This document shows positions 1 to 8,066 of a DNA stretch of 64,000 nucleotides, piece by piece (the first letter of the stretch is position 1; each line of letters opens with the position of its first letter). A program made the translations under genes and the position numbers. Location: NCBI GenBank assembly GCA_016210495.1, contig JACQUC010000018.1, positions 1 to 64,000 of the forward strand, in the 5' to 3' direction. Source of the DNA: Chloroflexota bacterium (GTDB taxonomy: Bacteria > Chloroflexota > FW602-bin22 > JACPRP01). A model generated the notes under the pieces. It ran no database searches. It had not been told where the DNA came from and saw nothing but the letters and a program-made list of their open reading frames with translations.

Positions 1-60
1 CGCAATGAGTACTTTGAGGGTATTGCGAGCGTGATCAAAAGCGAGCAGCAAGCCAGGTGA
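1..60 (+). CDS. 3' end of an unidentified gene
   Basis: An open frame runs from the first base of the window to a TGA at 58-60 and encodes about 19 residues ending in K-S-E-Q-Q-A-R. The residues look like an ordinary C-terminal helix, but the piece is too short to assign a family. Almost all of the gene lies to the left of the window. Confidence 0.35.
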   Translation, partial: RNEYFEGIASVIKSEQQAR

Positions 61-157
61 TCGCTGGGGAGAGGGAAGCCCAATTTCATTACGCATAACT
101 AACGGATAAACGGATGCGATTGGGAGAGGATTGCTGCGGAATGATACCTCTCCTGCA

Positions 158-230
158 ATGTATCGGGGCTCGCGTCAACCCTCCAACTGGCGTGCTCCTG
201 CCAAGCGGGTTGACGGCGACCCCGATGCAT
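158..230. repeat. Imperfect inverted repeat, about 24-bp arms
   Basis: Arm 158-181 and arm 207-230 are reverse complements with a few mismatches; both carry the cores ATCGGGG and GTCAACCC. The 61-378 stretch has no convincing gene and holds only this element and the palindrome at 302-337. It resembles the dispersed palindromic elements found elsewhere in the window, although its sequence differs. Confidence 0.5.
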
Positions 231-301
231 CGGGGCGCCGAAGGACTCCGTCCTAAGCCAGGCTCGAAAGTGACATATTCGAACTATGCACAATTGGCCT
301 A

Positions 302-337
302 AGAAGGGGACGTTGCACAAGTGCAACGTCCCCTTCT
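302..337. repeat. Perfect 17-bp palindrome
   Basis: Arms 302-318 and 321-337 are perfect reverse complements separated by AA. The element lies 3' of the RDD gene, which reads leftwards, so it could stop that transcript. No T-run follows on the minus strand, so a classic intrinsic terminator is not supported. A dispersed palindromic repeat is the likelier identity. Confidence 0.7.
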
Positions 338-378
338 CGCGGGTGTATTCAGGCACGCACGGGGGTTGGCTCGGGGGC

Positions 379-831
379 TTAGCTCTTGGCGACGACCACG
401 GTTTTGGCGAGGCGGTCGCCCAGGCGCTGGCGCTTGTCGGAGTTCCAGATGAGGATGGCTCCGACCAGGTAGCCGAAGAGACCGTCGATGATGCGCAGAA
501 GGTTGCGAATGAAGGCGGCACCCAGACCGCAGGGCGAGCCGTCTTCTTTGACCACGCGCAAACCCAGCACCATCTTGCCGACGGTCGCGCCCAGGTAGCC
601 TTCCATCAGGATGGGATAGAGAACGGCGAAGAGAAACCAGATCAGCGCGCCGCCGCCGCCGACCGCGGCGATTCCCTCGGGCGTCATGCCGGCACCGGCG
701 CTGCCGACAGCGATGAGTGAGATAACGATGAGCACGATGTACATAATGACGACGTCGATGACGAGGGCCACGAAACGCTTGCCCACCCCCTGGTAGTTGA
801 AGGTCGCCGCAGGATAAGCCGATTCGCCCAT
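379..831 (-). CDS. RDD family membrane protein
   Basis: This 150-residue protein has the RDD domain layout: the family Arg and Asp appear as R19 and D26 at the start of the first membrane segment (about 19-43). A second hydrophobic stretch lies at about 60-79 and a weaker one near 118-130. The segment GKMVLGLRVVKEDG between helices is typical of RDD proteins. The family consists of small integral membrane proteins of mostly unknown role; some members are implicated in Na+/H+ or ion transport. It is monocistronic on the minus strand and ends in conserved-looking RLGDRLAKTVVV. The family call is firm, the function is not known. Confidence 0.85.
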   Translation of the reverse strand: MGESAYPAATFNYQGVGKRFVALVIDVVIMYIVLIVISLIAVGSAGAGMTPEGIAAVGGGGALIWFLFAVLYPILMEGYLGATVGKMVLGLRVVKEDGSPCGLGAAFIRNLLRIIDGLFGYLVGAILIWNSDKRQRLGDRLAKTVVVAKS

Positions 832-934
832 GATTGGTCCCCTCCTTAATTAATTAGAATGCGGACATTCTATGCCCTGTGCTCTCTCCTGTCAATGGGT
901 TGGGCTATTTGCGCGGGATTGCGATTCGGTGAGC

Positions 935-1144
935 TCAGGCCGCTTGTTCCTCGAGTTCAGTAGGGTGAAGTGAGAGATACTCTCGCACCTCGAGGTTCAT
1001 CCGATCGATTTCGGCAAGAAAGCCACCCGCCGATAACCGATAATTCTGCGGGTTAGTCTCGACCTGTCGAAGCTTCTGCACTTGTTGCTGAAAGTACCTG
1101 ATGCGTTCCTTGGTCGCTTCAAGCTCTTGGTCATTGCGGATCAT
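935..1144 (-). CDS. Small helical protein of unknown function
   Basis: A 69-residue charged, helix-rich protein beginning M-I-R-N-D-Q-E-L-E. I chose the ATG at 1144 because AGGTGA lies six bases upstream; a GTG one codon earlier is possible. Similar small proteins often occur near toxin genes in environmental genomes and could be antitoxin-like. No partner gene is visible here, so that remains a guess. No membrane segment or cysteine is present. Confidence 0.55.
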   Translation of the reverse strand: MIRNDQELEATKERIRYFQQQVQKLRQVETNPQNYRLSAGGFLAEIDRMNLEVREYLSLHPTELEEQAA

Positions 1145-1363
1145 CACTTGTCACCTCAACTATTCCGCGCCTCGATGACCGTTCCCGTCAAACTCAGGCC
1201 ATTTCTTCATTGGAATCGTCTACTTGCTCCAGCAAGAGGATCTGCGTGTGCACACGCGCCATCGCGCTATCTCGCCTACCCGCTGAATAGTAACTTCTCC
1301 TCCCCCTCAAGTCAAGCCTGTGTTCAGGGATTCGTCGAAAAAGAAGCAGGAGCACGGGGCGTG
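1145..1363. other. Intergenic stretch without a recognised gene
   Basis: This gap lies between the divergent small protein gene and the mop gene. The frames here give only short low-complexity peptides. Apart from the candidate promoter that follows it, I see no structured element. Confidence 0.4.
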
Positions 1364-1393
1364 TTTCGAGTTTTCGGGGGACAGTGATACAAT
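1364..1393 (+). promoter_or_regulatory. Candidate extended -10 promoter for mop-rsmD
   Basis: TGATACAAT at 1385-1393 is an extended -10 (TG-N-TACAAT). The -35 candidate TTTCGA at 1364-1369, with an 18-base spacer, matches consensus weakly. It lies about 120 bases upstream of the mop start. Confidence 0.35.
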
Positions 1394-1512
1394 AGGATTG
1401 TAGCGTGTTCGCGGGATTTCATTGCCTGTGCCGCAAGGTCTCTGCACTGTGCTGTGAGACGCGTCGGCCGGGCTGATGATTAGGCGAGCCTGATGCTATG
1501 AGGAGGCAGTAC

Positions 1513-1716
1513 ATGGAGCTGAGCGCGCGAAATCAACTGAGGGCGACGGTGAGAGAGGTAAGGCTGGGCACGATTATGGCCGAGGTCGTGCTGGACGTGG
1601 GCGGACAGGAAGTGGTGTCCGTGATCACGCGCCGATCGGCGGAGAAGCTGGGCTTGAAACCTGGCGACAGCGTGGCGGCCATCGTGAAGGCGACGGAAGT
1701 GCTGATCGGTAAGTAG
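1513..1716 (+). CDS. Mop/TOBE-domain molybdopterin-binding-like protein
   Basis: This 67-residue protein is a single TOBE (Mop) domain: an N-terminal S-A-R-N-Q-L-R-A-T-V strand, a central EVVLDVGGQEVVSVIT, and a C-terminal IVKATEVLI. Single-domain Mop proteins bind molybdate or tungstate as oligomers in the cytoplasm and buffer it for cofactor synthesis. The ATG at 1513 is preferred over an ATG at 1498 because AGGAGG occupies 1501-1506. The stop is six bases from the rsmD start, so the two are probably co-transcribed. The domain call is firm; molybdate storage is inferred from the family. Confidence 0.85.
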   Translation: MELSARNQLRATVREVRLGTIMAEVVLDVGGQEVVSVITRRSAEKLGLKPGDSVAAIVKATEVLIGK

Positions 1717-1722
1717 GCACTC

Positions 1723-2268
1723 GTGCGGGTTGTAGCAGGGATAGCTAAAGGAAGGAAGCTCAAAGCGCCGCGCACGCCGGGCACGCGCCCGATACTGGAC
1801 CGGGTGAAGGTGGCGCTGTTCGACATTCTCGGCGACCAGGTCGTGGACAGCGCGTTCCTGGATCTGTTTGCGGGCTCGGGCAGCGTGGGGATCGAGGCGC
1901 TGAGCCGCGGCGCGCGCCGAGCCGTTTTTGTGGACACCAATCCGGGAGCGATTCGCCTCATCAAGGATAATCTGGCGCTCACCGGGCTGGGCGACAAGGC
2001 CGAGACGGTGCGCATCGATGCCTTCAGATACCTGGCCCTGCACCGTGAAGAGCAGTTCGACATCATCTACGTGGCACCCCCCCAATACAAAGGGCTGGCC
2101 GTGCAGACGCTACGGGCGTTGGACGACCTGCCCATCCTCTCGGACAGAGGTCTCGTAATCACCCAGATCGATCCGCGCGAGCGGGCGGAGCTGGAGCTCG
2201 AGCACCTGACGCAGGTGAAGCAAAGGAAGTACGGCAACACTCTGCTTTCATTTTACGAACTTCGCTAA
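1723..2268 (+). CDS. rsmD: 16S rRNA (guanine966-N2)-methyltransferase RsmD
   Basis: This 181-residue Rossmann methyltransferase has the RsmD N-terminus (RVVAGIAKGRKL), a SAM-binding motif I DLFAGSGSVGIEAL at about 47-60, and an acidic strand end in VFVDTN. RsmD methylates G966 of 16S rRNA during small-subunit assembly. The catalytic motif IV, normally (D/N)-P-P-(F/Y), reads A-P-P-Q-Y here at about 117-121, so the first acidic residue is replaced. The GTG at 1723 is the only sensible start and follows the mop stop closely. The length is typical of the family. Confidence 0.9.
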   Translation: MRVVAGIAKGRKLKAPRTPGTRPILDRVKVALFDILGDQVVDSAFLDLFAGSGSVGIEALSRGARRAVFVDTNPGAIRLIKDNLALTGLGDKAETVRIDAFRYLALHREEQFDIIYVAPPQYKGLAVQTLRALDDLPILSDRGLVITQIDPRERAELELEHLTQVKQRKYGNTLLSFYELR

Positions 2269-2286
2269 AACTCATAGAAAAGGGTA

Positions 2287-2315
2287 TTGACAGCCAGGAG
2301 GACGGGTGCTATAAT
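2287..2315 (+). promoter_or_regulatory. Perfect consensus sigma-70 promoter
   Basis: TTGACA at 2287-2292 and TATAAT at 2310-2315 are separated by exactly 17 bases, a full consensus match. Transcription should start near 2322, just before the inverted repeat at 2330-2357, and reads toward the Xer-like gene. Such a strong promoter usually needs a repressor, and the palindrome is a natural operator candidate. Confidence 0.8.
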
Positions 2316-2329
2316 TTGAGCGTGGAAAT

Positions 2330-2357
2330 GGTTTACAGAAAAAAGATTCTGTAAACT
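2330..2357. repeat. dif-like inverted repeat with 6-bp spacer
   Basis: Arms GTTTACAGAA (2331-2340) and TTCTGTAAAC (2347-2356) are perfect reverse complements around the 6-base spacer AAAAGA. The 11-6-11 layout matches Xer recombination sites. The right arm TTCTGTAAACT differs at one position from the XerD-side arm of Bacillus subtilis dif as I remember it (TTATGTAAACT). It lies just downstream of a consensus promoter and upstream of an Xer-like gene, so it could also be an operator. Confidence 0.55.
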
Positions 2358-2475
2358 AAATCCCCCACCAACCGTCTTGTGGACGAGGCGGGAGGTCGCC
2401 AGCACCTCAAGAAGCGGGGCGGGGCGGAGGAACAACAATAGGGATGGTGCGCTTGCAGGAGGTGGAGTCGACTGG

Positions 2476-3306
2476 ATGAGCTCAGCACTAGGGAGCAAGG
2501 AGGTCCCCACCACACCCCTCTCCCACCAGTTCGAGGCCTTTCTCGACCACTGCATTGACCAGAATCTATCACTGGTAACCTTGGACACATACGGCCAAGT
2601 GTTAGCGCGCCTAAACAAATGGATGTACGAGCACCATCCCGAAGTTACCTCCGTGTCGCAGATTGAGGTGCGGCACTTCCAGCGCTTCCGGCGTCATCTG
2701 CGGGAGGCAAGCGCGGCCGCGGGCAAAGAGATGAGCCTGCGTACCCAGGCGAAGTACCTTGCCGTGCTCCGCTCTCTCCTGCGCTACTACTCACTGGAAG
2801 CTCGTGTGCCTGTGATCTCGCGGGACCAGATCAAGCTACCCAAAACGCAGCGGTCTGAACGCGGGCGCGAGCTTACACAGGAGGACGTAGAGCGGCTGCT
2901 GGTGCAGCCGGACGTCAGTAAGCTATGGGGCCTCCGGGATCGCGCCATCATGGCACTGCTGGCGGCGACCGGGCTGCGGGTCAGCGAGTTGTGCGGCCTA
3001 AACCGGCAGGCACTACGTGCGCGCAAAGGGGGCACGGCGCTGGAGATCACCGGCGACCGCCGCGAGGCCAGCGTCGCCCTCGATTCCCGCACGGCGAGCT
3101 ACCTGCAAGCCTATCTCGCTCACCGGCAGGACGACTACACGCCCTTGTTCATCCACCACAAGCCGGGCAAGCCCCCTGACGCGGCTGATACCCAGCACCG
3201 CCTTACAAGACAGATGGTGGATCGAATGCTCGCCAAGTACGCCCACGCCGCCGCATTGCGCAAGGCCCCTTCCGCCAGGGACCTTGCGCGCTGCGCCCGG
3301 CTGTAG
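2476..3306 (+). pseudogene. Truncated tyrosine recombinase (Xer/phage integrase family)
   Basis: The 276-residue product has the SAM-like core-binding domain (about 15-110) and the start of the catalytic domain, including the first catalytic Arg in A-T-G-L-R-V-S-E-L-C at about 160. It then ends at L-A-K-Y-A-H-A-A-A-L, where family members continue into the H-x-x-R box, the second His/Trp and the nucleophilic Tyr. None of these is present: the last residues (KAPSARDLARCARL) are encoded by a palindrome at 3258-3289. Intact enzymes cut and rejoin DNA at dif-like sites; this one should be catalytically dead but might still bind DNA. The start at 2476 follows AGGAGG. Confidence 0.75.
3258..3289. 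repeat. Palindrome at the truncation point of the recombinase gene
   Basis: The 13-base arms at 3258-3270 and 3277-3289 match in 12 of 13 positions (GCGCAAGG core). The element covers the point where similarity to tyrosine recombinases stops, so insertion of a palindromic repeat probably caused or accompanied the truncation. Confidence 0.6.
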
Positions 3307-3440
3307 GCACCAGATTATGTAAAGTATGCTGTTAGTTATGTTTAGTTGGCCTTGGCTGGGCCGGGCCGCAACGTTTGTCAACCGCGGCCCCCATCGTGGC
3401 TGGTCCTCGAAGCAAGCAGGAATAGCATCGGAGAGTATTC

Positions 3441-4937
3441 GTGACCGAGGGGCAAGACCCATCCGGTTTAGACAATATCGTCGTCCGCCCCGTCTATCTG
3501 CGGGCGGTCAACGCCATAGTACAGCCCGAACAGCAGGTTCCGTGCACTGCCTATTTCTATCGCAAGTGGTTACCGCGCCTAGGCGCGCTGCGCTGGTGCC
3601 TGGTGCTTACGCTGCGCAGCGTATGCACACAGCGGCAGCCGGACGGCACTAGCCGCGGCGAGATTTGTCGCGCCGACCTGGCCGGGTTGCTGGGGATACA
3701 CGAGGCGACCATCACCCGCCTCCTCCCCACCACCCCCAGCACGATACACAGGGGCTGGCGCGCCCTACAACCCACTGGCGATCAAGACAGGGAGACGGTT
3801 TACCTTGCAAAGTTCATTCCGCGCCTACGGTACAAGTACGAGCGGGACACGGCGGCGGGCGTGACGCGACGGGTTGGCTACATCATCGACGTCGTTATCG
3901 ACGATCCACTCGTGCCCGAGGATGAGGAGCAGTTGGCGGTGATTCTGGCGGAGCAGTTGCTCCAGGCATCGTCCTATGCCTCGCCCGTGAAGTCGGCAAG
4001 AGCACCATCACAGTCGGATGACGTGCAATCGGCTCTTACCACGAATGGTCGGCGCGCATCGCGCCCACGCCAGGGTCGACGGCAGATAGGCCCGCAACAC
4101 ACCGTGAAAGAACAAGACTCTTTTTCACACGAGGATGTTAAAGTGCAAAGTGCTCTCGACACTTCGCTCGTCATAGCGCAGGGTGCACGCGCACGCCGAG
4201 CGGTCAACCAGCAGAAGACGCTTTCTGACGGCGTGTTGGGGCGCGATGGTCCCGTGTTAACGTTAACTACTAACTATATCTATAAAGATATAAGTATAGA
4301 CCTTACGCTAAACGACAAACGGGCCGTGCGCAGGGCCATTGCGCCGCTGGTAGAATACGCCGCCAAGCTTCTCAACGACGACCATTCGACGGGCATGTTC
4401 TACTCGACGATCACGCAGCTCTATCCAAAGCACCTGGCCCTGTTCACAGAGGCGGTGGAGGTCGCCGCCGGCGAGGGAGAGGTCGAGGAAGGCACAAACA
4501 TGGGAGCTGCCTTCGTGCGCGCGATTAAGGAATTGTCGGCGGAAGAGGGAGTGCCCCTGCGTCTGGGCAAGGCTCCCACCGATCAGGCGGTGGTGCGCGA
4601 GCCAAAGACCGGCGCCGAGGAGCGCGAGCCGGTCGCCGTGGCCAGCGCCGCTCCAAAGCGCAGGCTCGTTGCGGAGACGGGGGTGTCGATCAAGCAGGTA
4701 TGGCCGTTCGTATTGGCGGAGCTACAACAGCGCACGACGCGGGCAAACTACGAGATGTGGCTTCGCCACTGCTCGATTGTGGGAACCGACGGAGACGTGG
4801 TCGTCGTGGGAGCGCCGAGCGCGTTCGCACGGGACTGGGTTAACGACCGACTATTGCAGGTGATTAAGCGAACGCTCAGTGAGTTGTTGGGGAAGAATGT
4901 CGACGTGGTGTGTGAGGTGCACCGCGGGAAGCAGTGA
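3441..4937 (+). CDS. Replication-initiator-like protein with C-terminal DnaA domain I
   Basis: A 498-residue protein starting at GTG 3441. Residues about 45-170 look like a winged-helix module with an HTH-like R-A-D-L-A-G-L-L-G-I-H-E-A-T segment. A long low-complexity, charged middle follows. The last 80 or so residues match DnaA domain I: a WPFVLAEL helix, an NYEMWLRH segment, VVVGAP, and the hallmark F-x-x-D-W-V-x-x-R. In DnaA this domain contacts the DnaB helicase and other initiators. The AAA+ and DNA-binding domains of DnaA are absent. Inference: a plasmid- or phage-type replication protein that recruits the host helicase. The neighbouring recombinase and parAB fit that idea. Confidence 0.65.
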   Translation: MTEGQDPSGLDNIVVRPVYLRAVNAIVQPEQQVPCTAYFYRKWLPRLGALRWCLVLTLRSVCTQRQPDGTSRGEICRADLAGLLGIHEATITRLLPTTPSTIHRGWRALQPTGDQDRETVYLAKFIPRLRYKYERDTAAGVTRRVGYIIDVVIDDPLVPEDEEQLAVILAEQLLQASSYASPVKSARAPSQSDDVQSALTTNGRRASRPRQGRRQIGPQHTVKEQDSFSHEDVKVQSALDTSLVIAQGARARRAVNQQKTLSDGVLGRDGPVLTLTTNYIYKDISIDLTLNDKRAVRRAIAPLVEYAAKLLNDDHSTGMFYSTITQLYPKHLALFTEAVEVAAGEGEVEEGTNMGAAFVRAIKELSAEEGVPLRLGKAPTDQAVVREPKTGAEEREPVAVASAAPKRRLVAETGVSIKQVWPFVLAELQQRTTRANYEMWLRHCSIVGTDGDVVVVGAPSAFARDWVNDRLLQVIKRTLSELLGKNVDVVCEVHRGKQ

Positions 4938-4954
4938 GCGATGGGAGGTGTGGG

Positions 4955-5167
4955 ATGCAGGTAGCGAGTGAAGCGGTAGCGACGGGCGCCACACGGGGCG
5001 CGACGCTGGAGGCAATACGGCGGATCGGTCTGGCCGGTGAAGCTCTGGCGCAACTGCGTTTGGACTACGAGAGGAGGCCGAGCCCCGGGGTGAGCCGTGC
5101 GATTCTGAGCAAGATCGCCGAGCTGGAGGTTCTTGCCAGGGCGCTGGCGGGGCAGGATTCCCACTAG
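4955..5167 (+). CDS. Small protein of unknown function
   Basis: A 70-residue, Ala- and Arg-rich helical protein located 17 bases after the replication-like gene. I chose the ATG at 4955 because GGGAGGTGTGGG precedes it; a GTG at 4934 would overlap the upstream stop. No motif was recognised. Its position suggests co-transcription with the DnaA-domain protein. Confidence 0.45.
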   Translation: MQVASEAVATGATRGATLEAIRRIGLAGEALAQLRLDYERRPSPGVSRAILSKIAELEVLARALAGQDSH

Positions 5168-5285
5168 CGGGTCCCGGGGCGGGACGCACGGTATTGTTAG
5201 ATAGGGTACCACGCACGGTGTGGCGCCGGAACGGACGAGGTTGTGCGGAACGGTCCGGGGGGGCCACACCCGGAAAGGATGGACG

Positions 5286-5510
5286 ATGCAGGATCAGGAG
5301 TCCTTCTGCTGGGAGATCAAGCGGTGCGATGAGCACCAGAGGCGAGGCTGCCCAGCCTACAAACTGAGGAAGAACTGCTGGGACGTGGCCGGCACACCTA
5401 TCAATGGCGACGACCATCTGGTGTGCGAGAGTTGCCCTGTGATCCTGACGCGCCTGGCGCGGGCGATAGCCGAGGCGATGGGGCAGACACGGCGCACTGT
5501 CCGGCGGTAG
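5286..5510 (+). CDS. Cys-rich small protein resembling two-CW domain proteins
   Basis: This 74-residue protein has seven cysteines: C-W-E-I-K-R-C near residue 10, a G-C-P-A-Y, N-C-W-D-V-A-G-T, and C-E-S-C near the middle. The paired C-W motifs with a following C-x-x-C resemble what are annotated as two-CW domain proteins, often found with redox or signalling proteins, and imply metal or Fe-S binding. The ATG at 5286 follows AAAGGATGG with normal spacing. It is convergent with the MFS gene ending at 5526. Function unknown; the domain call comes from motif memory. Confidence 0.6.
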   Translation: MQDQESFCWEIKRCDEHQRRGCPAYKLRKNCWDVAGTPINGDDHLVCESCPVILTRLARAIAEAMGQTRRTVRR

Positions 5511-5525
5511 GTTGAGCCTACAAGG

Positions 5526-6794
5526 TTAGGCGCCGGCGGGCAGGGGCTGTGTGGCGCGTTTCTCCCTGATGGCATAGCTGGCGGCGGCAGCCGCAAAACA
5601 GGAGATGGCGCCCAGCACGTAGGCGTAGTAGTAGGTTCCGCTGGCATCGAAGAACGCGCCGGCGAGGTAGGCCCCCAGCGCGCCGCCGATTTGGTGCGAC
5701 AGGCTGATAGTGCCGAAGATGGTGCCCATGGAGGCGCGGCCGTAAAGGTCGGCGCTGAGACCGGAGGTAGGCGGCACCGTCGCTAGATAGGCGAAGCCAA
5801 ATACCACGGTGAACAGATAAAGCGTCGAGGCATTGGTGGTTGACAGCAAGATCAGGAACGAGATGCCTCGCGTAAAGTAAATGAAGGCGAGAGGGTTCTT
5901 CTTACCCAGCCTGTCGGTAAGCCCGCCGACGAGCATCGTGCCGAAGACGTTGAGACCTCCCATAAGGGCGAGAGCGTTGGCCGCGTCGACCTCCGATATT
6001 CCGACGTCGGAGGCGAATGTCACCAGGTGAGTCGTAACCATGCTAACCGAGAAACCGCAGACGAAGAAGCCGAAGGCCAATTGCCAGAAAGAGGCCGTTT
6101 TCATCGCCCCTGTCAAGGTGGCGCGCTTCTCAGGCCTGCGAGCCCCGGCCGACTTTGCGGCGTCTGGCGCCGACAGTGTGTCGTCCGCTCCATAGGGGCG
6201 CAAGTTCATCTCCGCCGGGTCAGCTTTGAGGAACAGGATGGTCAGGGGCAGGGCGACGGCGACGTACATAGCGGCGAGGACGACGTAGGAGATGCGCCAG
6301 TTGAAGGTGATAATCAGGTACATCGACACGGGAATGAGAAGCACCTGGGCGGCGGGAAAGCCAGCCTGGGATAGGCCCAGGGCGAGGCCACGTCGCTTGC
6401 TGAACCAGCCCGAAACGAGTACGGCGAAGGTGGTGAAGGCGGTGCCGCCGGAGCCGATGGCGGCGAGGATGCCGAAGGTCAGGTACAATTGCCAGAGCTC
6501 CGATGTGGTGGCAATGAGGGCGGTGCCGATGCCCGCGGCCAGCGTACTGACGATGACGACGCGCCGCGTGCCGAACTGGTCGACCGCCTTGCCCACCAGC
6601 GGCTGGGCGATGCCATAGACTAGCTGGCTTATGGACACCGCCAGCGCCGCGGAGGCGCGATCCCAGCCGAACTCTGTGATCATGGGTTTGAAATAGATGC
6701 CGAATGTGTTGCGGGTGCCGGTGCCGATGAAGAGCACGGTGAACGACACGAAGACGATGACCCAACCGTAATGGAAATTGAACAAGCGCTTCAT
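5526..6794 (-). CDS. MFS transporter, OFA/monocarboxylate-like (copy 2)
   Basis: This 422-residue, 12-helix major facilitator protein starts FNFHYGWVIVF, a beginning typical of oxalate/formate- and monocarboxylate-type MFS carriers. The inter-domain loop carries a DRLGKKNPLAF-type motif. It is a tandem duplicate of the next gene upstream (also 422 residues and clearly similar throughout), and the gap between them is three bases. It is the last gene of the parA-parB-MFS-MFS operon. The substrate cannot be read from sequence; an organic anion is the family-based guess. Confidence 0.85.
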   Translation of the reverse strand: MKRLFNFHYGWVIVFVSFTVLFIGTGTRNTFGIYFKPMITEFGWDRASAALAVSISQLVYGIAQPLVGKAVDQFGTRRVVIVSTLAAGIGTALIATTSELWQLYLTFGILAAIGSGGTAFTTFAVLVSGWFSKRRGLALGLSQAGFPAAQVLLIPVSMYLIITFNWRISYVVLAAMYVAVALPLTILFLKADPAEMNLRPYGADDTLSAPDAAKSAGARRPEKRATLTGAMKTASFWQLAFGFFVCGFSVSMVTTHLVTFASDVGISEVDAANALALMGGLNVFGTMLVGGLTDRLGKKNPLAFIYFTRGISFLILLSTTNASTLYLFTVVFGFAYLATVPPTSGLSADLYGRASMGTIFGTISLSHQIGGALGAYLAGAFFDASGTYYYAYVLGAISCFAAAAASYAIREKRATQPLPAGA

Positions 6795-6797
6795 AGG

Positions 6798-8066
6798 CTA
6801 TGCGGCGGCCACGGCATCTGGGACGCGTTTCTCCTTGATGGTGTAGCTGGCGGCGGCAGCGGCAAAGCACGCCACCGTGCCAATGACGAAGGCTACGTGG
6901 TAGCTGCCGCTGGTGTCGAAAATGGCCCCCGCCAGGTAAGCCCCGATGGCCCCGCCTGTCTGGTGTGACAGGCTGACAGTACCGTAGATGACTCCCAACG
7001 AGCCGCGCCCGTAGAGGTCCGCGCTAAGCCCGGCCGTGGGCGGCACCGTCGCCAGGAAGGCGAAGCCGAAGACCGCAGCGAACAGATAGAGCATTCCCAC
7101 GTTTGTGACTGCCAGCAGAATGATGAACGCGATGCCCCGCGTGAAGTAAATGAAGGCCAGAGGGTTCTTGTTGCCTATCCTGTCGGTGAGTGCGCCGATA
7201 AGCATGGTGCCAACGATGTTGAGGCCCCCCATCAGGCCCAGGGCGTTGGCGGCGTCCACCTCCGAGATCTTGACGTCTGAGGCGTAGGCCACCAGATGGG
7301 TTGTCACCATGCTGACGGTGAAGCCGCAGACGCCGTAGCCGAAAGCCAACTGCCAGAAGGAGGCGGTCCTCATGGCCTGGGTCAAGCTGGTTCTCTTCTC
7401 TCGTCTCGCCCCGGCCGCCGGTGCAGAAGCACCCGTGCGCGAGACCGGGGCGGCCGCTGATCCGTACGGGCGCAAGCCCAGGTCGGCGGGATGGCCCTTG
7501 AGCAGATAGATGCTCAACGGCAGCATGAGCGTGACGAATAGGATGGCCAGAATCGCCCACGACATACGCCACCCGAATGATACAATGAGGAACATAGAGA
7601 GCGGAACCATGAAGAGCTGGCTGGCGGGGAAGCCGGCCTGGGAGATGCCCATTGCCAGACCACGTCGCGTCGAGAACCAGTTGGCGATGAGCACGGTGAG
7701 CGTAGTGAAGCCAAGGCCGCCCGCGCCGATGGAGGCGATGATGCCGTAGCTGATGTAGAGCTGCCACAGATCGGACGTGGCGGCAATGAGCACCGTGCCT
7801 ATGCCCGTGGCGAAGGTGCTGGCAATTACCACGCGCCTGGCGCCGAAGTGATCGACCGCCTTGCCCATCAGCGGCTGCAGTAGGCCGTAGACGAGAACGC
7901 CGATAGACACGGCCAGCGATGCCGAGGCGCGGTCCCAGCCGAACTCCCCGATCATGGGCTTGAAAAAGACTCCAAATGGGACTCGGGAGCCGTTGCCCAC
8001 CAGCAAAGCGGTGAAACTGACGAAGACGATGATCCAGCCGTAATGGAAGCGAAAAGAACGATTCAC
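6798..8066 (-). CDS. MFS transporter, OFA/monocarboxylate-like (copy 1)
   Basis: A 422-residue, 12-helix MFS carrier with an FRFHYGWIIVF N-terminus. I place the start at GTG 8066, which overlaps the parB stop (GTGA) and makes the protein the same length as its tandem paralogue; a longer frame upstream lies inside parB and is unlikely. The pair differs mainly in the central loop (about 200-225). Translational coupling to parB is implied by the overlap, an odd context for a carrier. Substrate unknown. Confidence 0.85.
   Translation of the reverse strand: MNRSFRFHYGWIIVFVSFTALLVGNGSRVPFGVFFKPMIGEFGWDRASASLAVSIGVLVYGLLQPLMGKAVDHFGARRVVIASTFATGIGTVLIAATSDLWQLYISYGIIASIGAGGLGFTTLTVLIANWFSTRRGLAMGISQAGFPASQLFMVPLSMFLIVSFGWRMSWAILAILFVTLMLPLSIYLLKGHPADLGLRPYGSAAAPVSRTGASAPAAGARREKRTSLTQAMRTASFWQLAFGYGVCGFTVSMVTTHLVAYASDVKISEVDAANALGLMGGLNIVGTMLIGALTDRIGNKNPLAFIYFTRGIAFIILLAVTNVGMLYLFAAVFGFAFLATVPPTAGLSADLYGRGSLGVIYGTVSLSHQTGGAIGAYLAGAIFDTSGSYHVAFVIGTVACFAAAAASYTIKEKRVPDAVAAA

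Noticed and set aside
3298..3325. Second dif-like site after the Xer-like gene
   Set aside because: TTATGTAAAGT at 3315-3325 resembles a XerD arm, but the preceding 17 bases show no matching left arm.
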